DNA of 64,000 nucleotides from an uncultured Mollicutes bacterium (GCA_900539265.1 UQBM01000007.1:7888-71887), one strand, 5' to 3'. Counted from the first letter of the stretch, positions 37,204 through 47,347 are shown. The notes: generated by a model not told the origin, from the sequence alone. A program made the numbers and translations.

Positions 37204-37812
37204 ATGATTAAATATCCAAACCAAATGAAAAAAATTCCTACAAAATTAGAAAAGAAAAAAAGAAATCTAAAAAAAGCTAATTTAGGTACTGATTTTGAAA
37301 CAAAATTAAATAATAGTAACAATTACTATCTTAGTGCTAATATAGCTTCTATTTACAAAAAACCAACACCAATTCAGGTAGTTAGAGTTGATTATCCCGC
37401 TAGGAATAAGGCGAAAATTGTCGAAGCATATTATAGAACACCATCAACTACTGATTATAATGGTATTTATAAAGGGTATCATATTGATTTTGAAGCAAAA
37501 TGTTGTCATAGTAAAAGTTTCTCTTTTGCTCATATTTTTAAACACCAAATTGAACACTTAGTAACTGTTGATAAAATGGGGGGAATTGCTTTTTTATTAA
37601 TTGAATTTCCCCTTTATAATGAAGTTTTTCTTTTACCTGCAAATATTTTATATAAAAAATATCTTTTATCTTTAAATGGTGGCAAAAAAAGTATTAGTTA
37701 CTTAGATTTTAAAAATGAAGGTTTTTTAGTGCAAGAAGGAATTTTACCAGAAATCAATTATCTAGCAGTTGTTGATTTATTAATCTCAAAAAATAAAAAT
37801 AGTACAAACTAA
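37204..37812 (+). CDS. recU: Holliday junction resolvase RecU
   Basis: 202 residues from the chosen start MIKYPNQMKK, which matches the normal RecU N-terminus and has GGGTGA in front; an in-frame ATG seven codons earlier (37183) is less likely. The core contains GTDFETKLNNSNNYY, VVRVDYPARNK, STTDYNGIYKGYHIDFEAK with the metal-binding Asp/Glu/Lys residues, and FKHQIEHL. RecU cuts four-way DNA junctions in recombination repair and chromosome segregation. It is the only convincing plus-strand gene of the window and stands alone, not next to a penicillin-binding protein gene as in B. subtilis. Confidence 0.95.
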   Translation: MIKYPNQMKKIPTKLEKKKRNLKKANLGTDFETKLNNSNNYYLSANIASIYKKPTPIQVVRVDYPARNKAKIVEAYYRTPSTTDYNGIYKGYHIDFEAKCCHSKSFSFAHIFKHQIEHLVTVDKMGGIAFLLIEFPLYNEVFLLPANILYKKYLLSLNGGKKSISYLDFKNEGFLVQEGILPEINYLAVVDLLISKNKNSTN

Positions 37813-37828
37813 TTTTTTAGTTTGTACT
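37801..37828. terminator. Bidirectional terminator between recU and the YccF gene
   Basis: 11-bp arms AGTACAAACTA and complement, six-base loop, with A and T runs outside on both strands. The recU stop codon is inside the left arm and the YccF gene, converging on it, stops 6 bp beyond. Confidence 0.88.
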
Positions 37829-37833
37829 ATTTT

Positions 37834-38217
37834 TTAATCTATTGTTGCACCAAAAGGAATTAATGCAAGAGTACCAAATTTAAATGCTTGAATACCAAAA
37901 GGAATACCGATTATTGTTATACATAATATAACACCTGATGCGATATATCCTAAAAACATTTCCCAACCAAAGAAAATTAACCATAATACATTTGCGACAG
38001 GGTGTTTACTAAAATTTAAATTAACAGTTTTACCAAATGGAGCTAACGTAATAGTTGCAAATTTAAAACATTGTTTACCAAATGGAATACCAATTATTGT
38101 TATACATAAAATAATTCCTAATAAAAACCATAATATAGCTGTTATAATGCCTCCAGTAATAATCCATATAATATTACCTAATACACTTAAGCATCCGTTT
38201 TTTTTACTATTTGCCAT
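37834..38217 (-). CDS. YccF-domain small membrane protein
   Basis: 127 residues made of two copies of the same unit: GIILCITIIGIPFGKQCFKF with TLAPFGKTV, and GVILCITIIGIPFGIQAFKF with ALIPFGATI. Each has a hydrophobic hairpin, as in the YccF family (inner membrane component domain). The role is unknown. The two copies are also similar at DNA level. It follows upp after 20 bp and shares the terminator with recU. Confidence 0.85.
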   Translation of the reverse strand: MANSKKNGCLSVLGNIIWIITGGIITAILWFLLGIILCITIIGIPFGKQCFKFATITLAPFGKTVNLNFSKHPVANVLWLIFFGWEMFLGYIASGVILCITIIGIPFGIQAFKFGTLALIPFGATID

Positions 38218-38237
38218 AATTTTATCTCCTTCTTAAA

Positions 38238-38864
38238 TTATTTAGTACCAAATATTCGATCGCCACAATCTCCAAGTCCTGGAACAATATACCCTTTTTC
38301 ATTCAATCTATCATCTTTTGATGCAAGATAAATATCAACATCAGGGTGATGTTCCTTAAGATAATTTATTCCTTGATCTACCCCAACAATTCCCATATAA
38401 ATTATTTTTTTAGCTCCATGAGATTTTAAAATATTGATTGCGGCAACAGCTGAACCACCAGTAGCAAGCATTGGATCAACTAAAAAAACAATTGCATTTG
38501 GCAAGGTTGGAGGAAACTTAGCATAATAAAGTTGAGGTTCTAAAGTTTCTTCATTTCGATACAACCCAATATGCCCAACCTTCGCAGTAGGAATCAAACT
38601 ATGAATTCCATCCACCATCCCAATTCCTGCTCTTAATATTGGTACAATAACCACTTCACAATCCAACATATATGTTGTTGCAAGAGAAATTGGGGTTTTA
38701 GTTTTAACTTCTTTTAATGGTAAATTTCTTGTAGCCTCAAACGCCATAAGATTAGCAATCTCATTTACTGATTGACGAAAATCTTTAGTATTTGTATTTT
38801 CATCACGGATTATTGAAAGTTTATGATGAATTAATGGATGATTAAATATTGTAACTTTTGACAT
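38238..38864 (-). CDS. upp: Uracil phosphoribosyltransferase
   Basis: 208 residues, normal length. PRPP loop [15 protein letters not shown] and uracil-binding C-terminus [18 protein letters not shown] are exact family features. It converts uracil and PRPP to UMP in pyrimidine salvage. It lies downstream of the recA terminator and 20 bp before the YccF gene. Confidence 0.97.
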   Translation of the reverse strand: MSKVTIFNHPLIHHKLSIIRDENTNTKDFRQSVNEIANLMAFEATRNLPLKEVKTKTPISLATTYMLDCEVVIVPILRAGIGMVDGIHSLIPTAKVGHIGLYRNEETLEPQLYYAKFPPTLPNAIVFLVDPMLATGGSAVAAINILKSHGAKKIIYMGIVGVDQGINYLKEHHPDVDIYLASKDDRLNEKGYIVPGLGDCGDRIFGTK

Positions 38865-38902
38865 TTTATACCTCTTCTAATATTTTTACCTCATTTTAAT
38901 AA

Positions 38903-38930
38903 AAAATACTATGGTAACCCATAGTATTTT
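38903..38930 (-). terminator. Terminator overlapping the recA stop codon
   Basis: 12-bp arms AAAATACTATGG and complement with a four-base loop, then Ts in the minus direction. The recA stop codon is part of the hairpin. Confidence 0.82.
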
Positions 38931-39963
38931 AACCAAGAATTTTTTCACGAACTTTTTGTTCTATTTCCTTGGCTAGTTCTGGGTTTTGTCTTAATACTTC
39001 CTTAACAGTTTCACGACCTTGACCTAAACGTTCTCCATTATATGAAAACCAAGAACCAGATTTTTCAACAATATCTAAATTAGTTGCAAGATCTAAGACT
39101 TCTCCTTCATAAGATATTCCTTTACCATATATTAAATCAACTTCAGCAATTTTAAATGGTGGAGCTACTTTATTTTTTACTACCTTTATTCTTGTTAAAT
39201 TACCAATTGCTTCTGTTCCTTGCTTTATTTGATCAACTCTCCTAATATCAAGACGAATTGTCGAATAAAATTTTAGAGCTCGTCCACCTGATGTTGTTTC
39301 AGGACTACCAAATAAAACACCAACTTTTTCACGGATTTGATTAATAAAAATCGCAACTGTTTTACTTTTATTAATAATACCAGCAAGTTTTCGCATTGCT
39401 TGACTCATAAGTCTTGCTTGTAAACCGACATGACTATCACCCATATCTCCTTCAATTTCTGCCTTTGGAACGAGTGCCGCAACAGAATCTATCACAATAA
39501 TATCAATAACATTACTTCTAACAAGCGCTTCAACAATTTCAAGAGCTTGTTCTCCATTATCTGGTTGTGACAAAATTAAGTTATCAGTGTCAACGCCAAG
39601 AGCTTTTGCATATGTAGGATCAAGAGCGTGCTCAGCATCAATAAAGGCAGCATAACCTCCTTTTTTTTGTGCTTCAGCAATCGCATGAAGTGCAAAGGTT
39701 GTTTTACCACTTGATTCAGGACCAAATACTTCTATAATTCTCCCTTTAGGATAGCCACCAACACCAAGAGCCATATCTAGAGCAATTGAACCAGAAGGTA
39801 TAACTTCAATCTTTTCTTGATTGGCATCACCAAGTTTCATAATTGATCCCTTACCATAAGCTTTTTCAATTGTTTTTAAAGCATCTGCTAAGGCCTTCTC
39901 TTTTGCAGAATCCTTAGGTGTTTCTATATCATCTATTTTTAATTGTTTTGCTTTTTCAGCCAT
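38929..39963 (-). CDS. recA: Recombinase RecA
   Basis: 344 residues, normal length. Walker [10 protein letters not shown], Walker [15 protein letters not shown] loop L1 [19 protein letters not shown], and L2/ATP-cap region [19 protein letters not shown]. It forms filaments on single-stranded DNA, drives strand exchange and activates the SOS response. It follows pgsA by 9 bp and is transcribed with it. I see no LexA box at the shared promoter, so SOS control is not evident. Confidence 0.98.
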   Translation of the reverse strand: MAEKAKQLKIDDIETPKDSAKEKALADALKTIEKAYGKGSIMKLGDANQEKIEVIPSGSIALDMALGVGGYPKGRIIEVFGPESSGKTTFALHAIAEAQKKGGYAAFIDAEHALDPTYAKALGVDTDNLILSQPDNGEQALEIVEALVRSNVIDIIVIDSVAALVPKAEIEGDMGDSHVGLQARLMSQAMRKLAGIINKSKTVAIFINQIREKVGVLFGSPETTSGGRALKFYSTIRLDIRRVDQIKQGTEAIGNLTRIKVVKNKVAPPFKIAEVDLIYGKGISYEGEVLDLATNLDIVEKSGSWFSYNGERLGQGRETVKEVLRQNPELAKEIEQKVREKILG

Positions 39964-39972
39964 ATAATTCTC

Positions 39973-40629
39973 CTATTTTTTTAGTTTCTTTTTAGTTTCT
40001 TTTAGCACATCAATATTTTTAGCAATATAATCATAGCCACTAAAAATTGTAACAGCTAACATTGCCACAATTAAAATTTTTGCTACAATATCATACCATG
40101 TTGCAATATTATATAAATTACTACCTTCAACATATACAGCACCACCAGCAAATAAAAAGATAATTGTAATAAATTGTAAAGTTGTTTTTATTTTACCATA
40201 CCAACTTGCAGCAATAACTTTTCCTTGACCAGCAGCAAGCAACCTTATTCCTGTTACCATAAATTCTCTTGCTAAAATTATAATTACCATCCACCAACAA
40301 AGTAGTTTAGGAGCAACACCACCTGATAAGATTTGATTTTGTGCATTTTGCTCTAATAAAATAATAAAACCTGTGCATGTTAATAATTTGTCAGCAAGCG
40401 GATCTAAAAATTTGCCAAGATTAGTCACTAAATTTTTTTTCCTTGCGATTTGTCCATCAAAAAAATCAGTCATTGCACCAACAAATATCAATAATAATAC
40501 AATAAAATTTGCTTGTGATAAATTATGCCATAATATCCAATTTTCCCTAAGGGGTCTTATCGAATAAATAATCATTATAATTGGTATTAATAGCATTCTA
40601 AAAATAGTTAATTTATTTGGTAAATTCAT
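39973..40629 (-). CDS. pgsA: CDP-diacylglycerol--glycerol-3-phosphate 3-phosphatidyltransferase
   Basis: 218 residues, about six membrane helices. The CDP-alcohol phosphotransferase signature spans about 57-86: DFFDGQIARKK, then G-x3-D-x3-D in GKFLDPLADKL. It makes phosphatidylglycerol phosphate, first step to phosphatidylglycerol. The pgsA-recA order is common in Firmicutes, though the usual cinA between them is missing. Confidence 0.95.
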   Translation of the reverse strand: MNLPNKLTIFRMLLIPIIMIIYSIRPLRENWILWHNLSQANFIVLLLIFVGAMTDFFDGQIARKKNLVTNLGKFLDPLADKLLTCTGFIILLEQNAQNQILSGGVAPKLLCWWMVIIILAREFMVTGIRLLAAGQGKVIAASWYGKIKTTLQFITIIFLFAGGAVYVEGSNLYNIATWYDIVAKILIVAMLAVTIFSGYDYIAKNIDVLKETKKKLKK

Positions 40630-40650
40630 ATTCGTACCTCTTTGAATAAA

Positions 40651-40679
40651 ATTATATCATAAAAAGAAGTCTTTCGCAA
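40651..40679 (-). promoter_or_regulatory. Promoter of pgsA-recA
   Basis: TTGCGA (40674-40679), 17-base spacer, TATAAT (40651-40656) on the minus strand, 22 bp before pgsA. Confidence 0.72.
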
Positions 40680-40743
40680 GTTTTAAAGCTTATTTTCCTT
40701 TTCAAGTTTTTTAAAAATTTTGCTGTTTTTTGCTAAATAAAAA

Positions 40744-40769
40744 CACCTATTTTAAAATAAAAATAGGTG
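40744..40769 (-). terminator. Terminator after the ABC exporter operon
   Basis: 10-bp arms CACCTATTTT and complement, six-base loop, then TTTTTATTT in the minus direction, 35 bp past the stop of the second exporter gene. Confidence 0.8.
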
Positions 40770-40804
40770 CAAAACAATAAATATTTTTAGTTTAATAATT
40801 TATT

Positions 40805-42526
40805 TTAAGCATCAACAATCCCCTGATAATAAAGTCTAGCATAAAAACCACCTTTTGCAAGCAATTCTTTGTGATTACCAATTTCCATAATATGACCACT
40901 TTTCATTACAATAATCTTATCAGCTTCTTGAATCGTTGATAAACGATGTGCAATAATAAAACTTGTTCTACCATTCATCATATAATGAAAAGCATCAACA
41001 ATTTTCTTTTCTGTTCTTGTATCTATTGATGAGGTAGCCTCATCTAAAATAACCATATCTGGCTTCAACATCATAAGTCTAGCAATTGTAATTAACTGTT
41101 TTTCCCCTTGTGATAAGCCACTATTAGCACTAATAATTGTATCATAACCATTTGGTAATCTCTTGATAAAACTATGAGCATGTGCAAGTTTAGCCGCTTT
41201 CACAACTTCCTCAAAAGAAGCATCTTGTTTAGCATAAGCAATATTGTCTTTAACTGTTCCCTTAAAAATCCATGTATCTTGTAATACTAACCCATACGCC
41301 TGTCTTAAGTTATCCTTTTTAATATCTAAAGTATTTATATCATCAATATAAATAGTACCACTTACTGGGTCATAATATCTTAAAAGAAGATTTATCATTG
41401 TTGTCTTACCACATCCAGTTGGACCAACAATGGCTACTTTTTCACCTTTTTCAATTGTTAAATTAAAATCAGTAATAAGAGGTTGATTCTTTTGATAAGA
41501 AAAGTTAACATTCACAAACTTTATACTATCAACTGGTAAATCAATTTCCTTTAATCCATCATCTATTTCATCATTGACGTCTAATAAATGAACAATTCTT
41601 TTAAATGAAGCAAAGGCTGATTGTACCTCACTTACCACCCCTGATATCTCATTAAAGGGTTTAGTATACTGGTTTGCATAAGATAAAAATGAAGAAAGCA
41701 TCCCAACACTAAATGAAAGCGGATCTTTAACCACAAAAACGGCTCCAACAATTCCAACCAAAGCATATACAAGACCATTCACAAATCTTGTAGAAGGATT
41801 TGTCGTTGAAGAAATAAATTGAGCATGAATTCCTATTTTATATAAATCTTGGTTAATTTGTTCAAACTTCTGAATTGCCCTTTCTTCATAACAAAAACTT
41901 TTTATATTTTTTTGATTTGTAACCATTTCTAAAATATAGCCACTTAATTCACCCTTTATTTTGGCTTGTTTAGTAAAATAATCATGGGACTTTTTAGAAA
42001 TAAACCAAGCTACAAACAAAGATAGTGGTGTCACTAAAATAACAATCAAGGCAACTTCCCACTTAATTAAAAACATAAATAACAATGTGGCAATAATCAT
42101 AATGATTCCCCTATATAGTTGCTTAAATCCTTGCAAAAGACCATCTGATACTTGCTCAATATCTGAAATAATTAAACTCACCATATCACCATGGCGATGG
42201 CTATCAATATAGGAAAGTGGTAAATGTAAAATTTTATTAAAAACCTCACATCTTAAATTCATTACCACTTTTTCACATACAAAAGACATCATATATTCAT
42301 ATAAATAACCAAAGATATTGCCTACAATTATGCAAAGAAAAATGAAAAATAAAACTTTATCTATCTGTTCAAAATTAACATTATTAGAACCTATAATAAA
42401 ATCAATAGCCTCTCCAATTAAAATAGGAATTAAAAGCGTTGCAACTACATTTATTAAAGCAAAAATTAAAATAACAAAAATGAAAAATAGATATCCTTTT
42501 AAATAATGTAATAATTTTTTAAACAT
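40805..42526 (-). CDS. ABC exporter half-transporter, catalytic partner
   Basis: 573 residues from the ATG preceded by GGGGGCG (a TTG five codons earlier is possible). Six-helix exporter domain (1-320) then ATPase domain: Walker A GPTGCGKTT, Q-loop VLQDTWIF, signature LSQGEKQLITIARLM, Walker B MVILDEATSSID with normal catalytic Glu, and switch His in IAHRLST. It overlaps the upstream half-transporter gene by 8 bases, so the two form a heterodimer like BmrCD/LmrCD. Substrate unknown; multidrug or lipid export is typical. Confidence 0.93.
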   Translation of the reverse strand: MFKKLLHYLKGYLFFIFVILIFALINVVATLLIPILIGEAIDFIIGSNNVNFEQIDKVLFFIFLCIIVGNIFGYLYEYMMSFVCEKVVMNLRCEVFNKILHLPLSYIDSHRHGDMVSLIISDIEQVSDGLLQGFKQLYRGIIMIIATLLFMFLIKWEVALIVILVTPLSLFVAWFISKKSHDYFTKQAKIKGELSGYILEMVTNQKNIKSFCYEERAIQKFEQINQDLYKIGIHAQFISSTTNPSTRFVNGLVYALVGIVGAVFVVKDPLSFSVGMLSSFLSYANQYTKPFNEISGVVSEVQSAFASFKRIVHLLDVNDEIDDGLKEIDLPVDSIKFVNVNFSYQKNQPLITDFNLTIEKGEKVAIVGPTGCGKTTMINLLLRYYDPVSGTIYIDDINTLDIKKDNLRQAYGLVLQDTWIFKGTVKDNIAYAKQDASFEEVVKAAKLAHAHSFIKRLPNGYDTIISANSGLSQGEKQLITIARLMMLKPDMVILDEATSSIDTRTEKKIVDAFHYMMNGRTSFIIAHRLSTIQEADKIIVMKSGHIMEIGNHKELLAKGGFYARLYYQGIVDA

Positions 42527-44261
42527 TTTTTTCGCCCCCAACTTCTTTTTGTGAAGAGCAAATTTCTTGATACACTACACAGTCTCTTAACAATTCATTA
42601 TGGGTACCGATTCCCTCAATTTTTCCATCATCTAAAACAATAATTTTATCAGCATCTTTTAGAGAACTTGCCCGTTGTGAAATAATAATTGTTGTTAAAT
42701 CTTTAGAATAATTCTTAATGTTCTCTCTAACTGCAGCATCAGTCATATAATCAAGAGCACTAGTAGAATCATCTAAAATTAAAATATTTGGTCTTTTCAC
42801 TATGGCTTGAGCAATGGTAATTCTTTGTTTTTGTCCACCCGAATAATTCCTACCATTTTCTTCTACTAATGCATCTAATCCACCTTTTTCCATAACAAAA
42901 TCAAAGGCTTTAGCAACCCTTAAGGCCGCAATCATCTCATCATCTGTTGCATTATTATTTGCCATTTGAAGATTAGTTCTAATCGTTCCTTTAAATAAAA
43001 CAGCTTTTTGATGAACCAATCCTATCGATTTTCTTAAAATATTAAGATTATACTCTTGTAAATTTTTACCACTTAAATATATCTTGCCTACAGTTGGATC
43101 ATAAAATCTCTCAATTAATTTTATAAGGGTACTTTTACCAGAACCCGTGCCGCCAATGATGCCAATTGTTGCACCTCGCTTAATGCTAAAATCAATATTA
43201 TGAATCGATGTTTCAGTTATATCATCATAAGCAAAGGAGACATTTTTAAATTCAATAATATTTTCATTATCTAAATTTACTATAGACTCTTTTCCATTTT
43301 TTATCGAACTATTTAAACTAAGAAGAGCATCACATCTTTTAAGTGAAGCATACGCTTTCGTAAAAATAACAACTAAGTTACTAACTACAATTAAAGCAAG
43401 GAGAATCTGATTCATATAATTCACAAGAGCAATAACCTCACCTTGTAATAAATTACCTCCATTTACCATTTTACTACCAAAATAAATAATCGCAATAATT
43501 GCAATATTCGTAATAATCGAAGTTAAAGGATTTAATAAAGATGATATTTTAGCAATTGAAAGAGCTTCCTTTTGATAACTTTTGGCCTCTTTGATGAATC
43601 GATCTTTCTCTTTTTCTTGCATTGCAAATCCTCTGACTTCCCGTGAACCTTTTAAATTTTCACTTGATACAATACTTAAATCATCCAATTTATTTTGAAC
43701 TTTGGTATATTTTTTAGAACTAACTTTAATAATAAAATACAAAATAATTGAAATTAAAATAATCATAATTAAAAATATTAAACCAATTTTAAAATTAATA
43801 ATCATTGAAGCAATTAAACTTCCAAGCACCAAAAAAGGAGCTCTAACCACAAGTCTAATCAACATCGCAACAGCTAATTGTAACTGATTGATATCATTTG
43901 TCATAATATTAACCAAAGCATCGCTACCTACATTATCTAATTCTTTTTCTGATAAACTATTTATTTTTTTAAAAATAGCATTTCTTAAAAGAGTTCCGTA
44001 CCCTTGAGAAGCCCTAGATGCACTAAATTGACAAACAAGAGAACTTGCAAGACCTAAAATACCTAAAATAATAATAATAATACCAACAATATAGATATAT
44101 TTAAGATCACCACCACGATTTTTAATTCCCTCGTCAATAATTAAGGCCATTAAAATAGGAACAATTAATTCAAAAACAGCTTCAATAAATTTAAATATTG
44201 GACCTATGATTAATCTTTTGGTAAACGGTTTTAAATAACTTATACAACGTTCTTGTTTCAT
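42519..44261 (-). CDS. ABC exporter half-transporter with degenerate catalytic site
   Basis: 580 residues. Exporter membrane domain (1-325), ATPase with Walker A GGTGSGKST, Q-loop LVHQKAVLF, signature YSGGQKQRITIAQAI and Walker B ILILDDSTSALD. The residue after the Walker B Asp is Asp instead of Glu, and the switch position reads IISQRASS (Gln instead of His). These changes define the non-catalytic site of heterodimeric exporters such as TM287/288. First gene of the pair. Confidence 0.93.
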   Translation of the reverse strand: MKQERCISYLKPFTKRLIIGPIFKFIEAVFELIVPILMALIIDEGIKNRGGDLKYIYIVGIIIIILGILGLASSLVCQFSASRASQGYGTLLRNAIFKKINSLSEKELDNVGSDALVNIMTNDINQLQLAVAMLIRLVVRAPFLVLGSLIASMIINFKIGLIFLIMIILISIILYFIIKVSSKKYTKVQNKLDDLSIVSSENLKGSREVRGFAMQEKEKDRFIKEAKSYQKEALSIAKISSLLNPLTSIITNIAIIAIIYFGSKMVNGGNLLQGEVIALVNYMNQILLALIVVSNLVVIFTKAYASLKRCDALLSLNSSIKNGKESIVNLDNENIIEFKNVSFAYDDITETSIHNIDFSIKRGATIGIIGGTGSGKSTLIKLIERFYDPTVGKIYLSGKNLQEYNLNILRKSIGLVHQKAVLFKGTIRTNLQMANNNATDDEMIAALRVAKAFDFVMEKGGLDALVEENGRNYSGGQKQRITIAQAIVKRPNILILDDSTSALDYMTDAAVRENIKNYSKDLTTIIISQRASSLKDADKIIVLDDGKIEGIGTHNELLRDCVVYQEICSSQKEVGGEKNV

Positions 44262-44339
44262 ATCAATACCTTTCTTTCTTGTACTATTATATCATTTTTA
44301 TCTTAATTTGACTATCCATTTACTTATAGGATATACTAT

Positions 44340-44393
44340 AAAGAAAAGTTGTAAGTCTCAACCTATAAGTTAAAATACTTACAACTTTTCTTT
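44340..44393 (-). terminator. Terminator after the 139-residue acetyltransferase gene
   Basis: 16-bp arms AAAGAAAAGTTGTAAG (44340-44355) and exact complement (44378-44393), AT-rich loop, T-rich tail in the minus direction, 23 bp after the stop codon. Confidence 0.75.
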
Positions 44394-44416
44394 ACTAATT
44401 ATTTATATTCATTTTT

Positions 44417-44836
44417 TTAAATAGTTTTTCTCAAAATAAGTTCCATTGGCTGTTTAAAATCACCATCATTAATAAGCAACCCACCACAATCTTGATATCC
44501 TAATTTACGATAAAAATGTTGCGCTTTTTCATCAACTTGTGTAGAGGTCAAAACTATCTTATGCCCTTGTAGTTTCATTTCGTTTTCCCAAAACTCCATC
44601 ATCTTTTTACCATAACCCTTATTTTGAAAGTTCTTATCAATTAAAAGCATCGTACAAAAAGGAATATTATCCCAAAAAAAATTATATCGCAAAAGACCAA
44701 TTGCCTTATCATCATTTAATAAAACATAGCCTTCTTTATTTTCAACTTTTTTTCTAAATTCTTGTTGAGGCAAATGTTTATCTAAGCGATACCAAAAAGT
44801 TTGATCTTCAAATTCTACATATCTAATTTTTATCAA
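44417..44836 (-). CDS. GNAT family N-acetyltransferase
   Basis: 139 residues. Core acetyl-CoA motif TMLLIDKNFQNKGYGKKMMEFWENEM and the closing DEKAQHFYRKLGYQDCGGLL are intact. It acetylates an unknown small molecule or protein. It stands alone with its own terminator at the border of a decaying region. Confidence 0.88.
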   Translation of the reverse strand: MIKIRYVEFEDQTFWYRLDKHLPQQEFRKKVENKEGYVLLNDDKAIGLLRYNFFWDNIPFCTMLLIDKNFQNKGYGKKMMEFWENEMKLQGHKIVLTSTQVDEKAQHFYRKLGYQDCGGLLINDGDFKQPMELILRKTI

Positions 44837-45523
44837 AATAACACCTTCTCTAAACTAATTTTAAATATTTCTAAAAAACACTCATATAAAAACTTTTTTA
44901 CTTAAGTATTTTTAATCGTTGCTTTTTCATAAAATAAATAGACTCTTACTTTGATAAACCCTTATAAATATGATGCCATTTCTCTTCATTCATAAAGATG
45001 GGTTTAAAAATCCATCAATTTTTACTATAACAACTTTTATTCATTATATAATTCATAAATTCTAGAAAAATATTGAATATGTCCTATTTATTATAAGTAT
45101 TTTTTGTTTTCAAAATAAGATTAAATCTATTTTTTGTCAAACTTTTACATAATTCTATATCTATAAACAATGACACAAAACTAGAAGATATAACAATATC
45201 ATCGTATTGTTCTTTTGAATCAAAATCCAATATATTACCTTAAAAACCTGTGCAATAAGAGTTTTTTAATTTTAAAAGCATTTCTCTTTTGATAAATCTT
45301 ATTCTCCTAATATTATACTCTATTATACTAAAAACACCTACTATCACATACTATTCTAAAATTAACATTCCCTTCTCAACATATGAAGGATAGAACTCTA
45401 ATTCATTTTATAGTGCCTATTTGTGTAAAATTTCATATATTTTGACACATAACCATACATACTAATTTTTAACCATATTTGTAATTTTCTTCTCTTTATA
45501 AATTCACATTTCAATAATTTTTA
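44837..45523 (-). pseudogene. Non-coding stretch with a possible methyltransferase remnant
   Basis: No intact gene. On the minus strand at about 45090-45330 a broken frame reads CTGF, a stop, then GNILDFDSKEQYDDIVIS followed by FVSLFIDIELCKSL. This resembles the motif I to motif III region of class I SAM methyltransferases, with in-frame stops and lost ends. The rest is very AT-rich with no recognisable content. The assignment is weak. Confidence 0.25.
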
Positions 45524-46045
45524 TCATTTTTGCAATTCGTCTAAATCTATATCGACTTTATAAAAATCGTCAATCAAAATATAATTATAGTGATATTTTT
45601 CACACATTCTTTGATAATAGGCATTTTCATTAATTATAGTATCTATCCTACACCATGAATCATCAATGCGTTGTTCAACTACGTTAGCATATTGTTTTAT
45701 ATTTAAAAATTATTTTCAATATATTTTTTACTCATCACAAGGCAATAATATTGAATCTCTTTCAAATACTTATCATCAAAATCCACTTTCCATCTAAAGG
45801 GAATATAACCACCCTCTATTACAAGGTTTTGTCTATTTTCAATCGCTATCTTAATCATTTCTCTAATAATTAGCCACATATAAGATTCTAATTTTCTGTC
45901 ATTTTCTAAAGTTAACTTTGTTTTCCCACTTCCTATTAATCCCATCTTTAAATGATCAATTGAAAGATAAGGATATTTATATTTTTTGTGCCAAGAAAGT
46001 CTTCCCTGTATGAGAAGCGCCTGTAATTAAAATAATCATTTTCAT
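45524..46045 (-). pseudogene. Frameshifted P-loop kinase (adenylate-kinase-like) gene
   Basis: Three reading-frame pieces join into one protein. First MIILITGASHTGKTFLAQK, with a P-loop; a frameshift near 45985; then YPYLSIDHLKMGLIGSGKTK through NRQNLVIEGGYIPFRWKVDF to YCLVMSKKYIENNF; a second frameshift near 45710; then IKQYANVVEQRIDDSWCRID to FYKVDIDLDELQK. This matches a family of small ATP-binding proteins in Firmicutes that read GASHTGKT...SIDHLKMGLI...EGCYIP. The two breaks suggest a dead gene, unless they are assembly errors in A-runs. It sits 12 bp from the neighbouring GNAT gene. Confidence 0.75.
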
Positions 46046-46056
46046 CCTCTAATAAA

Positions 46057-46641
46057 CTAAATTTCTTCAATAAAATGATTTTCATACATATTCCAATACC
46101 TTTTATATACAAAATCACTATTACTATCAAGATTCAATTGATACATTCTAAATGTAACAAGAAATCCTTTTGGTTGCCATAATTCTTCATATGAATAACA
46201 ATATCTCATACCAACTTTTTTCATAACACTACCGCTTCTTGGATTATTTCTATCGTGTGTTGCCGTAATATATGGTAACCCATCCTTTTTAACTTGTTCG
46301 ACAACAGCTTTCCCAGCTTCGCTAACAATTCCTTGATGCCAAAACTCCTTACGCAATCCATAACCAAAATCATGGTGTTCTTCCATATCAACTTTTATAT
46401 AACCTATCGGAAAATTATCACTTTTTAAACAAATAGCATAAGCATAACCTTGTGGCTCTATATATTTTGAAGCAAATCTTTCTTTATAAAATTTCTTTAC
46501 CTCTTCAAGGCTTTTTACAGGATACCAAGGCAAAAATTTGTTAACTTCTTCATCTTTAAGAATAAGGTATAAAGCTTCAATATCATTTTCTGTAAATTTT
46601 CTTAAAATTAACCGTTCAGTTTTTAATATTGGTGTATTCAT
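46057..46641 (-). CDS. GNAT family N-acetyltransferase, RimJ/RimL-like
   Basis: 194 residues. Opens ILKTERLILRKFTENDIEAL, has the acetyl-CoA region GYGLRKEFWHQGIVSEAGKA and the C-terminal HDRNNPRSGSVMKKVGMRYC. It acetylates an unknown amino substrate. Intact, in contrast to the broken genes on both sides. Confidence 0.88.
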   Translation of the reverse strand: MNTPILKTERLILRKFTENDIEALYLILKDEEVNKFLPWYPVKSLEEVKKFYKERFASKYIEPQGYAYAICLKSDNFPIGYIKVDMEEHHDFGYGLRKEFWHQGIVSEAGKAVVEQVKKDGLPYITATHDRNNPRSGSVMKKVGMRYCYSYEELWQPKGFLVTFRMYQLNLDSNSDFVYKRYWNMYENHFIEEI

Positions 46642-47010
46642 ACTATAATCCCTTTCAAAATTTCATTATATTTTTATAGAGACTTTATAAAAAGGATTTA
46701 TATAAAACTATTTTTACTAAATCCTAATACCTTTTATATACCAATTTGCTTATAAAATTTAAGTATATCTAATTACTTACATCGTTGATAAATATAAATG
46801 AGCAAATTTTTTATTGTCATAATATAAAACTTATTTATAAGTACTTTAACCTATAATTTCAAAATATCCATAATTTTTCTTATCTTTTATAACAATAAAA
46901 ACAATATGAGCTTTTTGTTATTTTCTAAAATATCTCTATTTTAATTAATTTTACTTTTTCATCATTTCTAATCAAATCATTTAATAAATTTTTAAACTAT
47001 ATTATACTAT
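46642..47010 (-). pseudogene. AT-rich stretch with a heavily decayed acetyltransferase-like trace
   Basis: No open gene. On the minus strand fragments read KAHIVFIVIKDKKNYGYFEI and, near 46740-46830, FAHLYLSTM and DILKFYKQIGI in different frames; these look like the middle and end of a GNAT protein (HLYLST...FYKxxGF). Several stops and frameshifts lie between them. Weak call. Confidence 0.25.
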
Positions 47011-47300
47011 TTATCTTTTCATAGCAATTCTAAACCTCATAAATGAGTAAATAGAAAGAACTAGTAAATTTCCTTTTAGTACTTTAATTCTCACATCAAA
47101 TTTAACTTATCTAAAGCAAAATTGATAAGAGTTTTACCAATTTCTTTGCAAGTATGATTTATATCAACATATAACCATACATTTTCTTCTTCTGTAAGTG
47201 CTATAAACCTAGTCACAACACCATTATACTCGACAACATAAACATCGGATAAAAATAAATCTGTTTTTTGATATGAGTAAATTCATATCGTATTTTTTTA
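47011..47300 (-). pseudogene. Remnant of a GNAT acetyltransferase gene
   Basis: The minus strand reads DVYVVEYNGVVTRFIALTEE then NVWLYVDINHTCKEIGKTLI and NFALDKLNLM before a stop; in the next frame it continues VLKGNLLVLSIYSFMRF. This is the GNAT acetyl-CoA motif, where G-x-G is changed to C-K-E, followed by the usual NxxAxxxY helix. A frameshift near 47093 and the missing N-terminus mark it as dead. It lies just downstream of guaA. Confidence 0.6.
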
Positions 47301-47347
47301 TTTATTAAGTCGTAAAAGAGAATACTATAAATACATAAAAAATACAA

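Noticed and set aside
40651..40700. LexA/SOS box at the pgsA-recA promoter
   Set aside because: No GAAC-N4-GTTC-type palindrome is visible around the promoter.
45948..46130. Minus-strand open frame of 60 codons
   Set aside because: It overlaps the end of the intact acetyltransferase gene and the start of the broken kinase in another frame; no motif or ribosome site.
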